From Paraburkholderia aromaticivorans (GTDB taxonomy: Bacteria > Pseudomonadota > Gammaproteobacteria > Burkholderiales > Burkholderiaceae): a DNA stretch of 64,000 nucleotides. A program made the position numbers and the translations under genes. Below are positions 18,637 to 28,434 of this stretch, one piece after another. The notes under the pieces are model-generated. The model was not told the DNA's origin. It searched no databases and saw only the letters and a program-made list of their open reading frames with translations. The stretch is taken from assembly GCF_002278075.1 (NCBI RefSeq), contig NZ_CP022992.1, positions 425,417 through 489,416 of the forward strand, written 5' to 3'. Each line of letters begins with the position of its first letter. The first letter of the stretch is position 1.

Positions 18637-19119
18637 ATGCAAAACGAAACGGCGATCTTTGCCGCCCCGCTGCCGGTTGCATCAGGTGCCGTGCCGCCGC
18701 TCATAGCCCGTTTGCTCGACCAGTTCGAGGCGCAATGGGTGGACCCGGCTTCGATTGACTCCTGGCTGGCCGCCGAGGGCTTCGGCGTGTTGCTGATTGC
18801 CGGCGACCCGGTACGCTTTCCAGAGTCGCTCGATGTCGCCGTGGTGCTGCCCGAGTTGCGGGCCGCCTGCGGTCAGCAGTTTCGGATCGGCATCGTGCGT
18901 GCCGAGCACGAGGAGGCACTCGCGGCGCGCTTCGGCGCGCGGCGCCGCCCGACGCTGGTCTGCGTGCGCGACGGCGGCTACCTCGGGGAGCTGGCCGGCA
19001 TGCTCGACTGGGACGATTACGTGAGTCAGCTCACGGCGATCTTCGAACGTCCTGCTTCGCGGCCGCCGTCGGTCGGGATTCCGGTGGTGACGGTGAATGG
19101 CGGCTCCGGCTGTCATTGA
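18637..19119 (+). CDS. hoxO: Hydrogenase accessory protein, thioredoxin-like
   Basis: HupG/HyaE family, 160 residues, a thioredoxin-fold chaperone proposed to bind the Tat signal of pre-HoxK until assembly finishes. As usual in the family, the CxxC redox motif is missing (the region reads FGARRRPTLVCVRDGGYLGE). The start at ATG 18637 is supported by GAGGAG 7 bases upstream; the in-frame TTG three bases earlier is less likely. Position between hoxL and hoxQ matches the C. necator order. Confidence 0.87.
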   Translation: MQNETAIFAAPLPVASGAVPPLIARLLDQFEAQWVDPASIDSWLAAEGFGVLLIAGDPVRFPESLDVAVVLPELRAACGQQFRIGIVRAEHEEALAARFGARRRPTLVCVRDGGYLGELAGMLDWDDYVSQLTAIFERPASRPPSVGIPVVTVNGGSGCH

Positions 19120-19155
19120 GCGGCAATTGAGCGGTATTCCTGGGAACGCATCAAG

Positions 19156-19989
19156 ATGAATCCATTTCCGATTCCGGTCGTCGCGCTGGGCCCCGGCTCG
19201 CAGATCGAGGACGACACACTCGATTACATGCATATGCCTCGGGGCATGAATACCTTCCGGCCGCCCGTGCTGCCCGACGCCGAGAATCTTGCCGGTCATA
19301 CGCCGACCAAGGTCGTGCTGCACGCGATTCTCGATGCGTTGGCCGAGACCGTTGCGGACGCACGGAACCGGTTGATCGACCTCTCGAGACTCGCCTCGGA
19401 CGATCATCGGTTGCTCAACCAGATACTGGGCGAGGGCGAAGTGGGTGCGAGGGTCGAGGGCGAGTACGAGGCTCTGATCCAGGAGTCTGTTTTCGCCGGG
19501 GTGTGGCACGTCGTGACGCGTACAGCGGATTATATCGAGGTCGGCGATGCGCCCGGCGTGCTGGTCAAGGCGGCACGGCACGAGGCGCAGGAACTGCGCA
19601 TGCCGGAATCGATTCCCGACGAAGTGATGAATGCGCCGTCGATACTCACGGAACTACACGATCAGGTAAACGTGTGGCAACCTGGTGCGTTGCCACACGT
19701 GGTGAATCTGACGCTTCTGCCCCTGTCCGGACGCGACGTGGATTTTCTCGACAGCACGCTGGGCCAGGGCGATGTAACGGTACTGTCGCGCGGCTACGGA
19801 AACTGCCGGATCAGCGCAACCCGCACGCGTTGCTGCTGGCGCGTGGTTTACTTCAATTCCGAAGATGCGATGATTCTGAACACGATCGAGGTCACGGATC
19901 TGCCGGAAGTCGTGCGCGCGGCACCTGACGATTTGCGCGACTCGCACGAGCGGCTCGTCGAGGTGCTGAGCTGGGTGGAGCAGGCATGA
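19156..19989 (+). CDS. hoxQ: Hydrogenase expression/assembly protein, HupH family
   Basis: A 277-residue assembly factor of the HupH/HyaF family, thought to work with HoxO on small-subunit maturation in air. The family start FPIPVVALGPGSQ and the C-terminal block GYGNCRISATRTRCCWRVVY are clear. The stop overlaps hoxR in ATGA, so the two are coupled. Confidence 0.9.
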   Translation: MNPFPIPVVALGPGSQIEDDTLDYMHMPRGMNTFRPPVLPDAENLAGHTPTKVVLHAILDALAETVADARNRLIDLSRLASDDHRLLNQILGEGEVGARVEGEYEALIQESVFAGVWHVVTRTADYIEVGDAPGVLVKAARHEAQELRMPESIPDEVMNAPSILTELHDQVNVWQPGALPHVVNLTLLPLSGRDVDFLDSTLGQGDVTVLSRGYGNCRISATRTRCCWRVVYFNSEDAMILNTIEVTDLPEVVRAAPDDLRDSHERLVEVLSWVEQA

Positions 19990-20213
19990 GCGGATCCATT
20001 CCGAGCGGCTTCGAAGGCAGCTACCGCGGCGATCTCGAGCGCCTGCCGGAGACCACGAAGCTCGAGTGCAAGATCTGCTGGTGGGTTTACGATCCGGCAG
20101 TGGGCGATCCGGTCTGGCAGATTCCGCCCGGCGTGCCGTTCTCGGCGCTCCCGCCGCATTGGCGCTGTCCGAATTGCGATGGCGACGCCGATCAGTTCAT
20201 GGTGCTGCGCTAG
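19986..20213 (+). CDS. hoxR: Rubredoxin-type protein of the hydrogenase operon
   Basis: A 75-residue rubredoxin (HupI family). The single-iron ligands are in CKICWWVYDP and CPNCDGDADQF. In C. necator, HoxR takes part in forming the oxygen-tolerant proximal cluster of HoxK, so its presence fits the six-cysteine HoxK here. It starts inside the hoxQ stop (ATGA). Confidence 0.92.
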   Translation: MSGSIPSGFEGSYRGDLERLPETTKLECKICWWVYDPAVGDPVWQIPPGVPFSALPPHWRCPNCDGDADQFMVLR

Positions 20214-20233
20214 CGGTGGTACGGGAGGAGATC

Positions 20234-20827
20234 ATGCAAGGCATGTCTATGCAGAGGGCCGGCGGCGATGCGGCAGACCCGCAACTCGCCGCCCGTGTCG
20301 CTGTGCTCGAACACGCCTTCACGACGATCGCCCACGAGCGGATGGCGGGCTTGCCAGTGCTGAATCCGAATCTTTCGGTCGAGGCCATCGGCTTCGAACG
20401 CGTGGCCGGCGCAGCCGACGAGGCAGGTCATGCTCTGGGCATACTCGCTACGCCGTGGTTCATGAGTCTGGTCTGGCTGCCACTGTCGCCGTCGGTCGCC
20501 GGTCGCGCAGACGGCGGCGTGCCGGCGGTGTCTCCTGACCAGGTCGGTCCGCGGACCTTTGGCGAACACACATTCGACTTCATGCCGAACTGGCAATCCG
20601 GTCTCGGCGCGTTCGAGTCGTGTTCGCTGGTTTCGCCGATGGACGAGTTCGCGAGTCAAGCCGATGTGCGCGCGATAGCCGTCGAAATTCTGCGTGTTCT
20701 GCGCACGGCTCGGGACCGTCAGGATGTCTCGCCCCAACGAACGCCGGCACGTATGGCTGGTGCGCCGCTGGATCGGCGCCGCTTCCTGTTCGGCGGACTG
20801 AGTGCGGCCGAAGGGATCAAGACATGA
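20234..20827 (+). CDS. hoxT: Hydrogenase assembly protein, HupJ family
   Basis: A 197-residue cytoplasmic accessory protein of the HupJ/HoxT group (HyaF-related), implicated in making active hydrogenase under oxygen. Recognisable block: ATPWFMSLVWLPL. ATG 20234 with GGGAGGAG about 5 bases upstream. It overlaps hoxV by 4 bases. The biochemical role is not defined. Confidence 0.85.
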   Translation: MQGMSMQRAGGDAADPQLAARVAVLEHAFTTIAHERMAGLPVLNPNLSVEAIGFERVAGAADEAGHALGILATPWFMSLVWLPLSPSVAGRADGGVPAVSPDQVGPRTFGEHTFDFMPNWQSGLGAFESCSLVSPMDEFASQADVRAIAVEILRVLRTARDRQDVSPQRTPARMAGAPLDRRRFLFGGLSAAEGIKT

Positions 20828-21957
20828 CGATGCAAAGCGCGCTGAGCGGCTCGCTCGCGATTTATCCCGGTTGTGTGCCGGCCATTTCGGGCCAGCGGCC
20901 GATGCTGGCCGAGCGCATCCTGTCGGGCAAGCCGGCCGGGTTCGCGCTGCGCCTGCTGCCGCAGTTGTATGCGCTATGCGGCGAGGCGCACAGGTTGTGT
21001 GCGACCTTGGCGGTGAACGCAGCGCTCGGTCTGTCCGACTCTGCAAGCGGCGAGCACGCCGAGCGGCTGGCCGATGAAACGGCACGCGAGCATATCCGGC
21101 GGATCTGGCTGGACTGGCCGATTCGCCTGTCGTCGTCGAGCGCCGTGATGGCGGCGGGATTCGGATTGAGCGAACTGGCGCGCTGTGCGCTGTTGAAGCC
21201 GGCAGGCACGCGCGACGAGGCGGCGGGGCACTGGGTCGAGGAATGCATGCTCGGTACGACAGTCGGAAACTGGCTCGCGGGCTGGCAGGACGATCCGGGC
21301 GGCTGGCTCGACGCATGGAGCCGGCGCAGCGATGTCTGGCCGGCCCGCTTGCTGGCCCGATGCCGGGAGCATGCGCAGCTGACCGGCGCGGCCCGGCCTT
21401 TGGCGGTGCATGCGGACCCCGTAGCGCTGCGCGAACTGGCTCGCGAGATCGAGGCATCCGCAAGCTTTGCAAGCGAGCCGGTCTGGAATCACGTCGCATG
21501 CGAAACCGGTTGTTGGACGAGACTCGGTACGAATGTTCGTGGCATCGTGTTCGATACGGCATGGTTGCGTCTTGGTGCGCGTATTGCCGAGCTGGCCGGC
21601 TTGATGGTGATGCCGCGTGATCCGGCACGGTCTGCGGAAGCGTTGCAATGCGGGGCACTGCGTATCGAGCCGGGGCAGGCACTAGGCTGGTGCGAGATGG
21701 CGCGCGGGCTGTTGCTGCACTGGGTTCGCGTGCGCGAGACGCAGCACGGGCCGGTTATCGACGGGTACCGGATCGTCGCGCCGACCGAATGGAATTTTCA
21801 TCCGCGCGGGGCGCTCGCGCGCACGCTCGAGGGTCTTGGGCCCGTTGAGGGTGCCGTTGACCGGCAGCGCATCGGCGCGCTCGTCGCGGCTTACGATCCC
21901 TGTGTGGCCTACACGGTCGAATACGCTCACGATGTTCGGCAGGTGTGCGATGCATGA
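20824..21957 (+). CDS. hoxV: Hydrogenase maturation scaffold, HupK family
   Basis: A 377-residue degenerate relative of the hydrogenase large subunit (HupK/HoxV), thought to act as an intermediate scaffold for the Fe(CN)2CO group. The C-terminus resembles HoxG: VIDGYRIVAPTEWNFHPRG, then AAYDPCVAYTVEYAH. Only one cysteine of the usual DPCxxC remains, and the N-terminal CGxC is replaced. That is typical for this family and not a sign of decay. Overlaps hypA by 8 bases. Confidence 0.88.
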   Translation: MTMQSALSGSLAIYPGCVPAISGQRPMLAERILSGKPAGFALRLLPQLYALCGEAHRLCATLAVNAALGLSDSASGEHAERLADETAREHIRRIWLDWPIRLSSSSAVMAAGFGLSELARCALLKPAGTRDEAAGHWVEECMLGTTVGNWLAGWQDDPGGWLDAWSRRSDVWPARLLARCREHAQLTGAARPLAVHADPVALRELAREIEASASFASEPVWNHVACETGCWTRLGTNVRGIVFDTAWLRLGARIAELAGLMVMPRDPARSAEALQCGALRIEPGQALGWCEMARGLLLHWVRVRETQHGPVIDGYRIVAPTEWNFHPRGALARTLEGLGPVEGAVDRQRIGALVAAYDPCVAYTVEYAHDVRQVCDA

Positions 21958-22294
21958 AGTAGGCCTAGCCGGTGGTATTCTCAGGGTGGTCGAACAGACC
22001 GCCGAGCGCGAGCGTTTCCGCCTTGTGGTGCAGCTGCGGCTTGAAGCGGGCCGGTTCTGCGCGGTCGATGTGCGCGCGCTGCGTTTCGCGCTTGAGGCGA
22101 TCGCGCCGGGAACTCTGCTTGAAGGGGCCGAGATTCTGATCGACGAAGCCCCGGGTCGGGCGTGGTGCTGGACCTGCGAGATCGAGGTGGCGCTCATGCA
22201 GCGCGGCGACAGCTGTCCGAACTGCGGTGGCTATCGATTGCAGGCTCGGGCAGGTACGGAGTTACGCGTGATTGATATGCGGGTAGAAGATTAG
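21950..22294 (+). CDS. hypA: Hydrogenase nickel insertion protein HypA
   Basis: A 114-residue metallochaperone that delivers nickel to hydrogenase large subunits with HypB. It starts MHEVGL (His2 is the nickel ligand) and has the zinc-ribbon pairs CWTC and CPNC about 35 residues apart. The ATG at 21950 lies inside the end of hoxV. Confidence 0.94.
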   Translation: MHEVGLAGGILRVVEQTAERERFRLVVQLRLEAGRFCAVDVRALRFALEAIAPGTLLEGAEILIDEAPGRAWCWTCEIEVALMQRGDSCPNCGGYRLQARAGTELRVIDMRVED

Positions 22295-22340
22295 TGCGCG
22301 CATCGAGCGCACTGGCGGGATCATTCGACAGGAGAGGGAT

Positions 22341-23357
22341 ATGTGTGTCGTATGCGGTTGCGGTACGGGGGCGCAAGGCGCCGGGCAGGCTGTTGACACT
22401 GTAGGCGAAAGCGGGCATGAGCATGGGTCGGACCTTCTGCATTTCGGTCAGGGACCCGCCCGCGTGTCGGTGCCCGGCATGAGCCAGGAGCGGGCGATCC
22501 GGGTCGAGCAGGATGTGCTCGGCGAGAACAATCGTTATGCCTCGGCCAACCGCCGGCATTTCGAGGCACATGGCGTGATGGCCTTGAATCTTGTGTCGAG
22601 TCCGGGTGCGGGCAAGACCACCTTGCTGTGCACGACGATCGAGGCCCTGCGGCGCCGCACGGATCTGGCAGTCGCCGTGATCGAAGGCGATCAGCAGACA
22701 AGTCTGGACGCGCAGCGGATCCGTGACTCGGGCGCGCCGGCGATTCAGGTCAATACCGGCAAGGGGTGTCATCTGGATGCGCAGATGGTGGCCGAGGCAT
22801 TCGACAGACTGCCGCTGCATGCGGGTGCCCATGACGCGCATCATCACAATCATCATGACGGTGGTCACAACCATAGCCACAGCCACGAACATCACCCTCA
22901 CGCGGATCATGATCATGGCAGCGTGTTGTTTATCGAAAACGTCGGGAATCTAGTGTGTCCTGCGATGTGGGATCTCGGCGAAGCGGCAAAGGTTGTGATC
23001 CTGTCGGTGACCGAGGGCGAGGACAAGCCGCTGAAGTACCCCGACATGTTCGCGGCGGCGCGCCTGATGATCCTGAACAAGACGGATCTGCTGCCGCATG
23101 TGCGCTTCGACGTCGAGCGCTGCCTCGACTACGCGCGACGCGTGAATCCCGAACTCGAAGTACTGCAGCTGTCGGCCCAGACCGGCGAGGGGCTCGATGC
23201 ATGGGTCGACTGGATCGTGGCCGTGCACGCCGGTATACAAGGGAACGACGCCGACGTCGCAGCGCGCTTGCGTGCCGAGCGTATCGCGGCGCTCGAACAT
23301 GAACTCGCGCATTTGCGCGAACAGGGCGATGCACAGCGGAGTCCGTCATGTGCCTAG
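22341..23357 (+). CDS. hypB: Hydrogenase nickel-incorporation GTPase HypB
   Basis: A 338-residue SIMIBI-class GTPase that drives nickel insertion. The N-terminus MCVVCGCG carries the high-affinity CxxCGC nickel site. The P-loop is [12 protein letters not shown], and the G-domain metal site lies around [11 protein letters not shown] histidine-rich run (16 His in 33 residues, about 160-192) is inserted between that metal site and [11 protein letters not shown]. In most His-rich HypBs this tract is N-terminal, so the location is unusual. NKTDLL is the guanine-specificity motif. Its end overlaps hypC by 10 bases. Confidence 0.94.
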   Translation: MCVVCGCGTGAQGAGQAVDTVGESGHEHGSDLLHFGQGPARVSVPGMSQERAIRVEQDVLGENNRYASANRRHFEAHGVMALNLVSSPGAGKTTLLCTTIEALRRRTDLAVAVIEGDQQTSLDAQRIRDSGAPAIQVNTGKGCHLDAQMVAEAFDRLPLHAGAHDAHHHNHHDGGHNHSHSHEHHPHADHDHGSVLFIENVGNLVCPAMWDLGEAAKVVILSVTEGEDKPLKYPDMFAAARLMILNKTDLLPHVRFDVERCLDYARRVNPELEVLQLSAQTGEGLDAWVDWIVAVHAGIQGNDADVAARLRAERIAALEHELAHLREQGDAQRSPSCA

Positions 23358-23629
23358 CCCTGCCTGCACGGGTACTCGAACTGCAGCCGGGCGAACAGGG
23401 TGTGGTCGAACTGAACGGGGTGCGCAAGACCGTGTCGCTGGGACTTGTGCCCGATACCCGGCCCGGCGATTACGTGATCGTGCATGTCGGTTATGCGATC
23501 GGCAAGATCGATCCGGCCGAGGCCGAGCGCACGTTGCAGATGTTTGCCGAGATCGACGGGATCACCGAACCGGCCTCAGGGGCCGGCTCGGCAGGACTGG
23601 AATCTTCACGTCAGCCGAACCCAGCATGA
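23348..23629 (+). CDS. hypC: Hydrogenase maturation chaperone HypC
   Basis: A 93-residue HypC beginning [12 protein letters not shown], with the essential Cys2. It forms the HypCD complex on which the iron gets its CN and CO ligands. It starts within hypB and ends with ATGA shared with hypD. In C. necator hypF lies between hypB and hypC; here hypB runs straight into hypC. Confidence 0.94.
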   Translation: MCLALPARVLELQPGEQGVVELNGVRKTVSLGLVPDTRPGDYVIVHVGYAIGKIDPAEAERTLQMFAEIDGITEPASGAGSAGLESSRQPNPA

Positions 23630-24765
23630 AATATATCGACGAGTTCCGCGACGGCGAGATCGCGCAGCATATCGCGGCACAGATTCGCGCACATGCCGGT
23701 GCAAACCGGCAATACAGCTTCATGGAGTTTTGCGGCGGTCATACGCATGCGATCTCGCGCTATGGCATTGCCGGGCTGCTGCCCGATAACGTCAACATGA
23801 TTCATGGCCCGGGTTGCCCGGTCTGCGTGCTGCCGGTCGGCCGAATCGACCTGGCATTGCAGCTCGCGCTCGAGCGCGACGTGATCCTCTGTACCTATGG
23901 CGATACGATGCGGGTGCCGGCGTCGGCCGGCATGTCCCTGAGCCGCGCCAAGGCGCTCGGTGCCGATATCCGCATGGTTTATTCGGCAGCAGATGCACTG
24001 AAGCTGGCCCGGCGCCATGCCGATCGCGAAGTTGTGTTCCTCGCGATCGGTTTCGAAACCACCACGCCCCCGACCGCGATAGTGATTCGCGATGCACGGG
24101 CGGCCGGCGTGACCAATTTCAGCGTGCTGTGCTGCCATGTCCTTACGCCATCGGCGATCACGCACATCGTCGAGTCGCCCGAAACGGGCGCGCTCGGCCT
24201 TGCGCCGCTCGACGGCTTCGTCGGTCCGGCGCACGTGAGTATCGTGATCGGTACCGCACCGTACGAACGCTTCGCGCACGAATACGCAAAACCGGTCGTG
24301 ATCGCGGGCTTCGAGCCGCTCGACGTGATGCAGGCCATTCTGATGCTGATCAGGCAGGTCAACAGTGGCCGGGCCGAAGTCGAGAACCAATTCACCCGAG
24401 CCGTGACGCGTGACGGCAATCTGCATGCGCAGAACCTGATGTCCGAGGTTTTCGAATTGCGCGATTCCTTCGAATGGCGTGGCCTCGGCGAGGTTCCACA
24501 CAGCGCATTGCGGATTCGCGCCGAATACGGCCAGTTCGATGCCGAACGGCGTTTCGATCTCAGCTATCGCCGGGTGCCCGACAACAAGGCCTGCGAATGC
24601 GGCGCGATCTTGCGCGGCGTGAAGAAGCCGGTCGACTGCAAGTTGTTTGGTACGGTCTGTACCCCGGAGAATCCGATGGGTTCGTGCATGGTGTCCAGCG
24701 AAGGCGCTTGCGCCGCACATTATTCGTTTGGCCGCTTCAGGGACATCCCGGTGGTGGTGGCATGA
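23626..24765 (+). CDS. hypD: Hydrogenase maturation protein HypD
   Basis: A 379-residue FeS scaffold where the Fe(CN)2CO group is built. Conserved cysteine motifs are present: FMEFCGGHTHAI, HGPGCPVCVLP, and the C-terminal cluster region around CECGAILRG and CKLFGTVCTPENPMGSC. ATG 23626 overlaps the hypC stop; a longer in-frame reading from 23197 is not supported. Length is typical. Confidence 0.95.
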   Translation: MKYIDEFRDGEIAQHIAAQIRAHAGANRQYSFMEFCGGHTHAISRYGIAGLLPDNVNMIHGPGCPVCVLPVGRIDLALQLALERDVILCTYGDTMRVPASAGMSLSRAKALGADIRMVYSAADALKLARRHADREVVFLAIGFETTTPPTAIVIRDARAAGVTNFSVLCCHVLTPSAITHIVESPETGALGLAPLDGFVGPAHVSIVIGTAPYERFAHEYAKPVVIAGFEPLDVMQAILMLIRQVNSGRAEVENQFTRAVTRDGNLHAQNLMSEVFELRDSFEWRGLGEVPHSALRIRAEYGQFDAERRFDLSYRRVPDNKACECGAILRGVKKPVDCKLFGTVCTPENPMGSCMVSSEGACAAHYSFGRFRDIPVVVA

Positions 24766-25826
24766 GCGACAAGCGTAACGATCGTCCCGGCGGCTATGTC
24801 CGGCCGCTGAATCTGAAGCAGGGCCGTGTCGAAATGGGGCATGGCGCGGGCGGGCGAGCTTCCGCGCAGCTGATCGAGGAGTTGTTTGTCGCGGCGTTCG
24901 ATAACGACTGGTTACGACAAGGCAATGATCAGGCCGCATTCGGAGTGCCTGCGGGCGCGCGCATGGTGATGTCGACGGATGCGCATGTTGTGTCGCCACT
25001 GTTTTTCCCGGGCGGCGATATCGGCAGTCTGTCGGTGCACGGCACGATAAACGACGTGGCCATGTCCGGCGCGCAACCGCTGTACCTGGCCGCGAGCTTC
25101 ATCATCGAGGAAGGCTTAGAGCTCGCCGAGCTCAAGCGTATCGTGCATTCGATGGCGGCCGCGGCGCGCGCGGCCGGCGTGCCAGTCATCACGGGCGATA
25201 CCAAGGTTGTCGAGCAGGGCAAGGGCGACGGGGTGTTCATCACCACCACCGGGGTCGGTGTTGTGGCGCCCGACATCCACGTGGATGGTGCTGCTGCCCG
25301 GCCCGGCGACGCGATCATCGTGTCGGGCAGCATCGGCGAACATGGCATGGCGATCATGTCGAAGCGCGAATCGCTCGAATTCGACAGCGAGATTCGCTCC
25401 GACAGCGCCGCGCTGCACGGGCTCGTCGCGGCCATGCTGGCTGCCGTTCCCGGCGTACGGGTGCTGCGCGATCCGACCCGCGGCGGGCTCGCGACCACGC
25501 TTAACGAAATCGCCTCGCAGTCCGGCGTCGGCATGACACTCGATGAAGCCGCGATTCCGATCTTGCCCGAGGTCGAGGCGGCCTGCGAGCTGCTTGGCCT
25601 GGACCCGCTCTATGTCGCGAACGAGGGCAAGCTGGTCGCGATCTGCGCGGCCGACGATGCCGCACGCCTGGTCGGGGTCATGCGCGCCCACCCGCTGGGT
25701 ACGCGCGCGCAGCGGATCGGTATCGTGACCGAAGACCCTAACTGCTTCGTGCAGATGAAAACGAAGTTCGGCGGCACGCGCATGGTCGACTGGCTTTCGG
25801 GCGAGCAACTGCCGCGCATCTGCTAG
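24762..25826 (+). CDS. hypE: Hydrogenase maturation protein HypE
   Basis: A 354-residue PurM-like ATPase that dehydrates the carbamoyl group on its C-terminal cysteine to thiocyanate and donates cyanide to HypCD. The required terminus PRIC is present. The ATP-binding start reads MGHGAGGRASAQLI. It overlaps hypD in ATGA. No hypX follows: only 87 bases separate it from hoxA. Confidence 0.95.
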   Translation: MSDKRNDRPGGYVRPLNLKQGRVEMGHGAGGRASAQLIEELFVAAFDNDWLRQGNDQAAFGVPAGARMVMSTDAHVVSPLFFPGGDIGSLSVHGTINDVAMSGAQPLYLAASFIIEEGLELAELKRIVHSMAAAARAAGVPVITGDTKVVEQGKGDGVFITTTGVGVVAPDIHVDGAAARPGDAIIVSGSIGEHGMAIMSKRESLEFDSEIRSDSAALHGLVAAMLAAVPGVRVLRDPTRGGLATTLNEIASQSGVGMTLDEAAIPILPEVEAACELLGLDPLYVANEGKLVAICAADDAARLVGVMRAHPLGTRAQRIGIVTEDPNCFVQMKTKFGGTRMVDWLSGEQLPRIC

Positions 25827-25913
25827 CCTCGTACCGACGCAAAGTGTACTTCGGTTGGAACAGCCCTCGACAATTGCAGCAGCAATAGCACTAGCAACAT
25901 TAATAGTCCGCAC

Positions 25914-27359
25914 ATGCCCAACATGCAGCCAGCCGTTCTGGTGGTTGACGACGAGGTCCACTCGCTCGATGCGATCCGGCGCACACTGGAAGAGACATTT
26001 CCGATCCTGACGGCCAGTTCGGCAGACAGGGCGAAGGAGATACTCGACCAGCGGTCGGTATCGGTGGTCCTGTGCGACCAGCGCATGCCGGGCCTGACAG
26101 GGGTCGAGTTTCTCAAGCAGGTACGCGAGCGCTGGCCGCATATCGTGCGCATCATCATCTCCGGGTACACCGATCTCGAAGACGTGATCGCAGGTATCAA
26201 CGATGCCGGCATCTATTGCTACATCCAGAAGCCGTGGGCGCCGGATCATCTGCTGGCCACGATCCGTCAGGCCGTCGACACGCAGGGTCTGCGCGGCGAT
26301 CTGCAGCGGCTCGATCTGGAACTGCGCTCGAGCCCGAGCGTGCTGCTGCAGCGCCGTAGCGAGAAGATGGCGCGGGTGCGAGACGAATTCAGTTTCGAAC
26401 GCATCGTGCGCGCGCCGGGCAGTCCGGTCGATCCGGTCTGCGAGGTCGCCGCGCGGGTGGCCCGCTACGATCTGCCGGTCCTGGTGCAGGGCGAATCCGG
26501 TACCGGCAAGGAACTGCTCGCGCGCGCGATCCATTATGCGAGCCCGCGCGCAGACCAGGCCTTTGTCGTGGAAAACCTCGCATCCATTGCGGACCCCCTG
26601 ATCGAATCGGAGTTGTTCGGTCACAAGCGCGGGGCGTTCACGGGGGCGTACGAAGATCATATCGGCCTGTTCCAGCGCGCCGACGGTGGCACGGTCTTTC
26701 TCGACGAGATCGGCGACACGTCGCCGGCCCTGCAGGTCAAGCTGCTGCGTGTGTTGCAGGAGGGCGAGGTCCGGCCGGTGGGATCGACCCGGACTCTGCA
26801 GGTCGACGTGCGCTTGATCGCGGCGACCCATCGCGATCTGGAAACGGCGGTCCGTGAAGGCCGTTTTCGTGAAGATCTATACTACCGGCTGGCCGGCATC
26901 ACGTTGGCCATGCCGCCGCTGCGCGAGCGTCCGGGCGATCTGCCGGCGATCGCCGCGCGTTTGCTCGAGCAGGCCGCGCGCGATCTGGGCCGTGAAGCGT
27001 TGACATTCTCGGCGGATGCATTGAGCACGCTGGTGACCTATCCGTGGCCCGGCAACATCCGCGAGTTGCGCAATGAAATCTATCGCGCGGTGGTGCTCAG
27101 CGAAGACCACTGTATCCGGAGCACCGCCTTTTCGCGCAAGGTGCAGTATGGCCAGGTGGGCCAGACGGTGCCGGGCATGAACCATGGCATACCGGCAACC
27201 GGCACGCTGCAGGAGCGGCTCGATGCGATCGAGGCCGTGGTGCTGAAGGAAGCCTTGTTGCGCCACCGATGGAACAAGACCCGGGCCGCGCAGGAGCTCG
27301 GGCTGTCGCGCGTCGGGCTGCGACAAAAGCTGCTGCGTTTTCGCCTGGAGGAGAAATGA
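25914..27359 (+). CDS. hoxA: Sigma-54-dependent response regulator of hydrogenase genes
   Basis: A 481-residue NtrC-family activator. The receiver domain (1-125) has Asp12/Asp13 and the phosphoacceptor Asp55 in [10 protein letters not shown]. The AAA+ domain has the Walker A motif GESGTGKE and the sigma-54 contact loop GAFTGA. The C-terminal Fis-type helix-turn-helix reads [20 protein letters not shown]. It would act on the -24/-12 promoter upstream of hoxK. In C. necator the non-phosphorylated form activates and HoxJ phosphorylation switches it off. The ATG at 25914 is preferred; an ATG three codons later is possible. Confidence 0.94.
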   Translation: MPNMQPAVLVVDDEVHSLDAIRRTLEETFPILTASSADRAKEILDQRSVSVVLCDQRMPGLTGVEFLKQVRERWPHIVRIIISGYTDLEDVIAGINDAGIYCYIQKPWAPDHLLATIRQAVDTQGLRGDLQRLDLELRSSPSVLLQRRSEKMARVRDEFSFERIVRAPGSPVDPVCEVAARVARYDLPVLVQGESGTGKELLARAIHYASPRADQAFVVENLASIADPLIESELFGHKRGAFTGAYEDHIGLFQRADGGTVFLDEIGDTSPALQVKLLRVLQEGEVRPVGSTRTLQVDVRLIAATHRDLETAVREGRFREDLYYRLAGITLAMPPLRERPGDLPAIAARLLEQAARDLGREALTFSADALSTLVTYPWPGNIRELRNEIYRAVVLSEDHCIRSTAFSRKVQYGQVGQTVPGMNHGIPATGTLQERLDAIEAVVLKEALLRHRWNKTRAAQELGLSRVGLRQKLLRFRLEEK

Positions 27360-28426
27360 CTGCTGCCTGTCATGACGCGGACCGCATCGATAATGCTGGG
27401 CACCTCGCGGTGCCACCGTCGTCCCGTACGCTGAATGTCCTGTGGCTGCAGTCCGGCGGCTGCGGAGGCTGCAGCATGTCGCTGCTCTGTGCCGATACGG
27501 TGGACTTTTACGGGGCACTCGATGGCGCCGGCGTGAGTCTGCTGTGGCATCCGTCCGTGTCGCTCGAAAGCGGTACCGAGTTGCTGCAGGTGCTCGATCG
27601 TTGCGTGAGCGGGGAGATCCCGCTTGACGTGCTGTGCATCGAGGGCTCGATGCTGCGCGGTCCGAACGGAACCGGACGCTTCCATCTGCTGGCCGGTACT
27701 GACGTGCCGATGATCGACTGGGTACGCCGTCTTGCTGCAGTCGCGCACCATACCGTGGCAATTGGCACCTGCGCGGCATTTGGCGGTGTGACTGCCGGCG
27801 GCTCCAATCCTACCGATGCATGCGGCCTGCAATACGACGGCGACGAGCCGGGCGGGCTGCTCGGCGTGGAGTTCCGCGGCCGGGGCGGACTGCCGGTGAT
27901 CAATGTCGCCGGATGTCCGACCCATCCGGGCTGGGTCATTGATACGCTGATGCTGTTGTCGGCCGGCCTGCTGGACCGGAACGGGCTCGATACGCTGGGC
28001 CGCCCGCGTTTCTATGCGGACTATCTCGTCCATCATGGTTGCACGCGCAACGAATACTACGAATTCAAGGCGAGTGCCGAAAAGCCGTCCGATCTCGGTT
28101 GCATGATGGAAAACATGGGCTGCAAGGGAACCCAGGCGCATGCGGATTGCAATACGCGTCTGTGGAACGGTGCCGGCTCGTGCACGCGTGGCGGGTATGC
28201 GTGCATCAGCTGTACCGAACCCGGCTTCGAGGAACCCGGGCATCCGTTTCATGAAACGCCCAAGGTAGCGGGTATCCCGATCGGTCTGCCGACCGATATG
28301 CCGAAGGCATGGTTCGTCGCGCTTGCGTCGTTGTCGAAATCCGCCACGCCGAAGCGCGTGAAGATGAACGCGACTTCGGATCATGCGGTGATTGCGCCGG
28401 CGGTCCGCAAAAGCCGGCTCAGGTAG
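27356..28426 (+). CDS. hoxB: Regulatory (H2-sensing) hydrogenase small subunit
   Basis: FeS subunit of the cytoplasmic H2 sensor (HupU family), 356 residues. It has no Tat signal and no membrane anchor. The proximal-cluster region is the standard SGGCGGCSMS, unlike the CTCC of HoxK. C-terminal cluster cysteines are around MGCKGTQAHADCN and GGYACISCTEPGF. A tail of about 40 residues beyond the core probably contacts HoxJ. ATG 27356 overlaps the hoxA stop, coupling sensor and regulator. Confidence 0.94.
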   Translation: MTAACHDADRIDNAGHLAVPPSSRTLNVLWLQSGGCGGCSMSLLCADTVDFYGALDGAGVSLLWHPSVSLESGTELLQVLDRCVSGEIPLDVLCIEGSMLRGPNGTGRFHLLAGTDVPMIDWVRRLAAVAHHTVAIGTCAAFGGVTAGGSNPTDACGLQYDGDEPGGLLGVEFRGRGGLPVINVAGCPTHPGWVIDTLMLLSAGLLDRNGLDTLGRPRFYADYLVHHGCTRNEYYEFKASAEKPSDLGCMMENMGCKGTQAHADCNTRLWNGAGSCTRGGYACISCTEPGFEEPGHPFHETPKVAGIPIGLPTDMPKAWFVALASLSKSATPKRVKMNATSDHAVIAPAVRKSRLR

Positions 28427-28434
28427 GAGCGCAG

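Noticed and set aside
20210..21682. 490-codon minus-strand frame opposite hoxT and hoxV
   Set aside because: Arg/Ser/Pro-rich shadow of coding DNA without conserved motifs.
20905..21957. hoxV as a decayed hydrogenase large-subunit pseudogene
   Set aside because: Loss of the Ni ligands is characteristic of the HupK/HoxV family; the frame is intact and coupled to both neighbours.
23611..24999. 462-codon minus-strand open frame opposite hypD
   Set aside because: Shadow of hypD with the low-complexity His/Arg composition typical of antisense frames.
25827..25913. A reduced hypX between hypE and hoxA
   Set aside because: Only 87 bases separate the genes and no frame in them resembles HypX.
25116..26831. 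571-codon minus-strand open frame opposite hypE and hoxA
   Set aside because: It is the complementary shadow of two strongly conserved genes in high-GC DNA. The translation has no family motif and no ribosome site.
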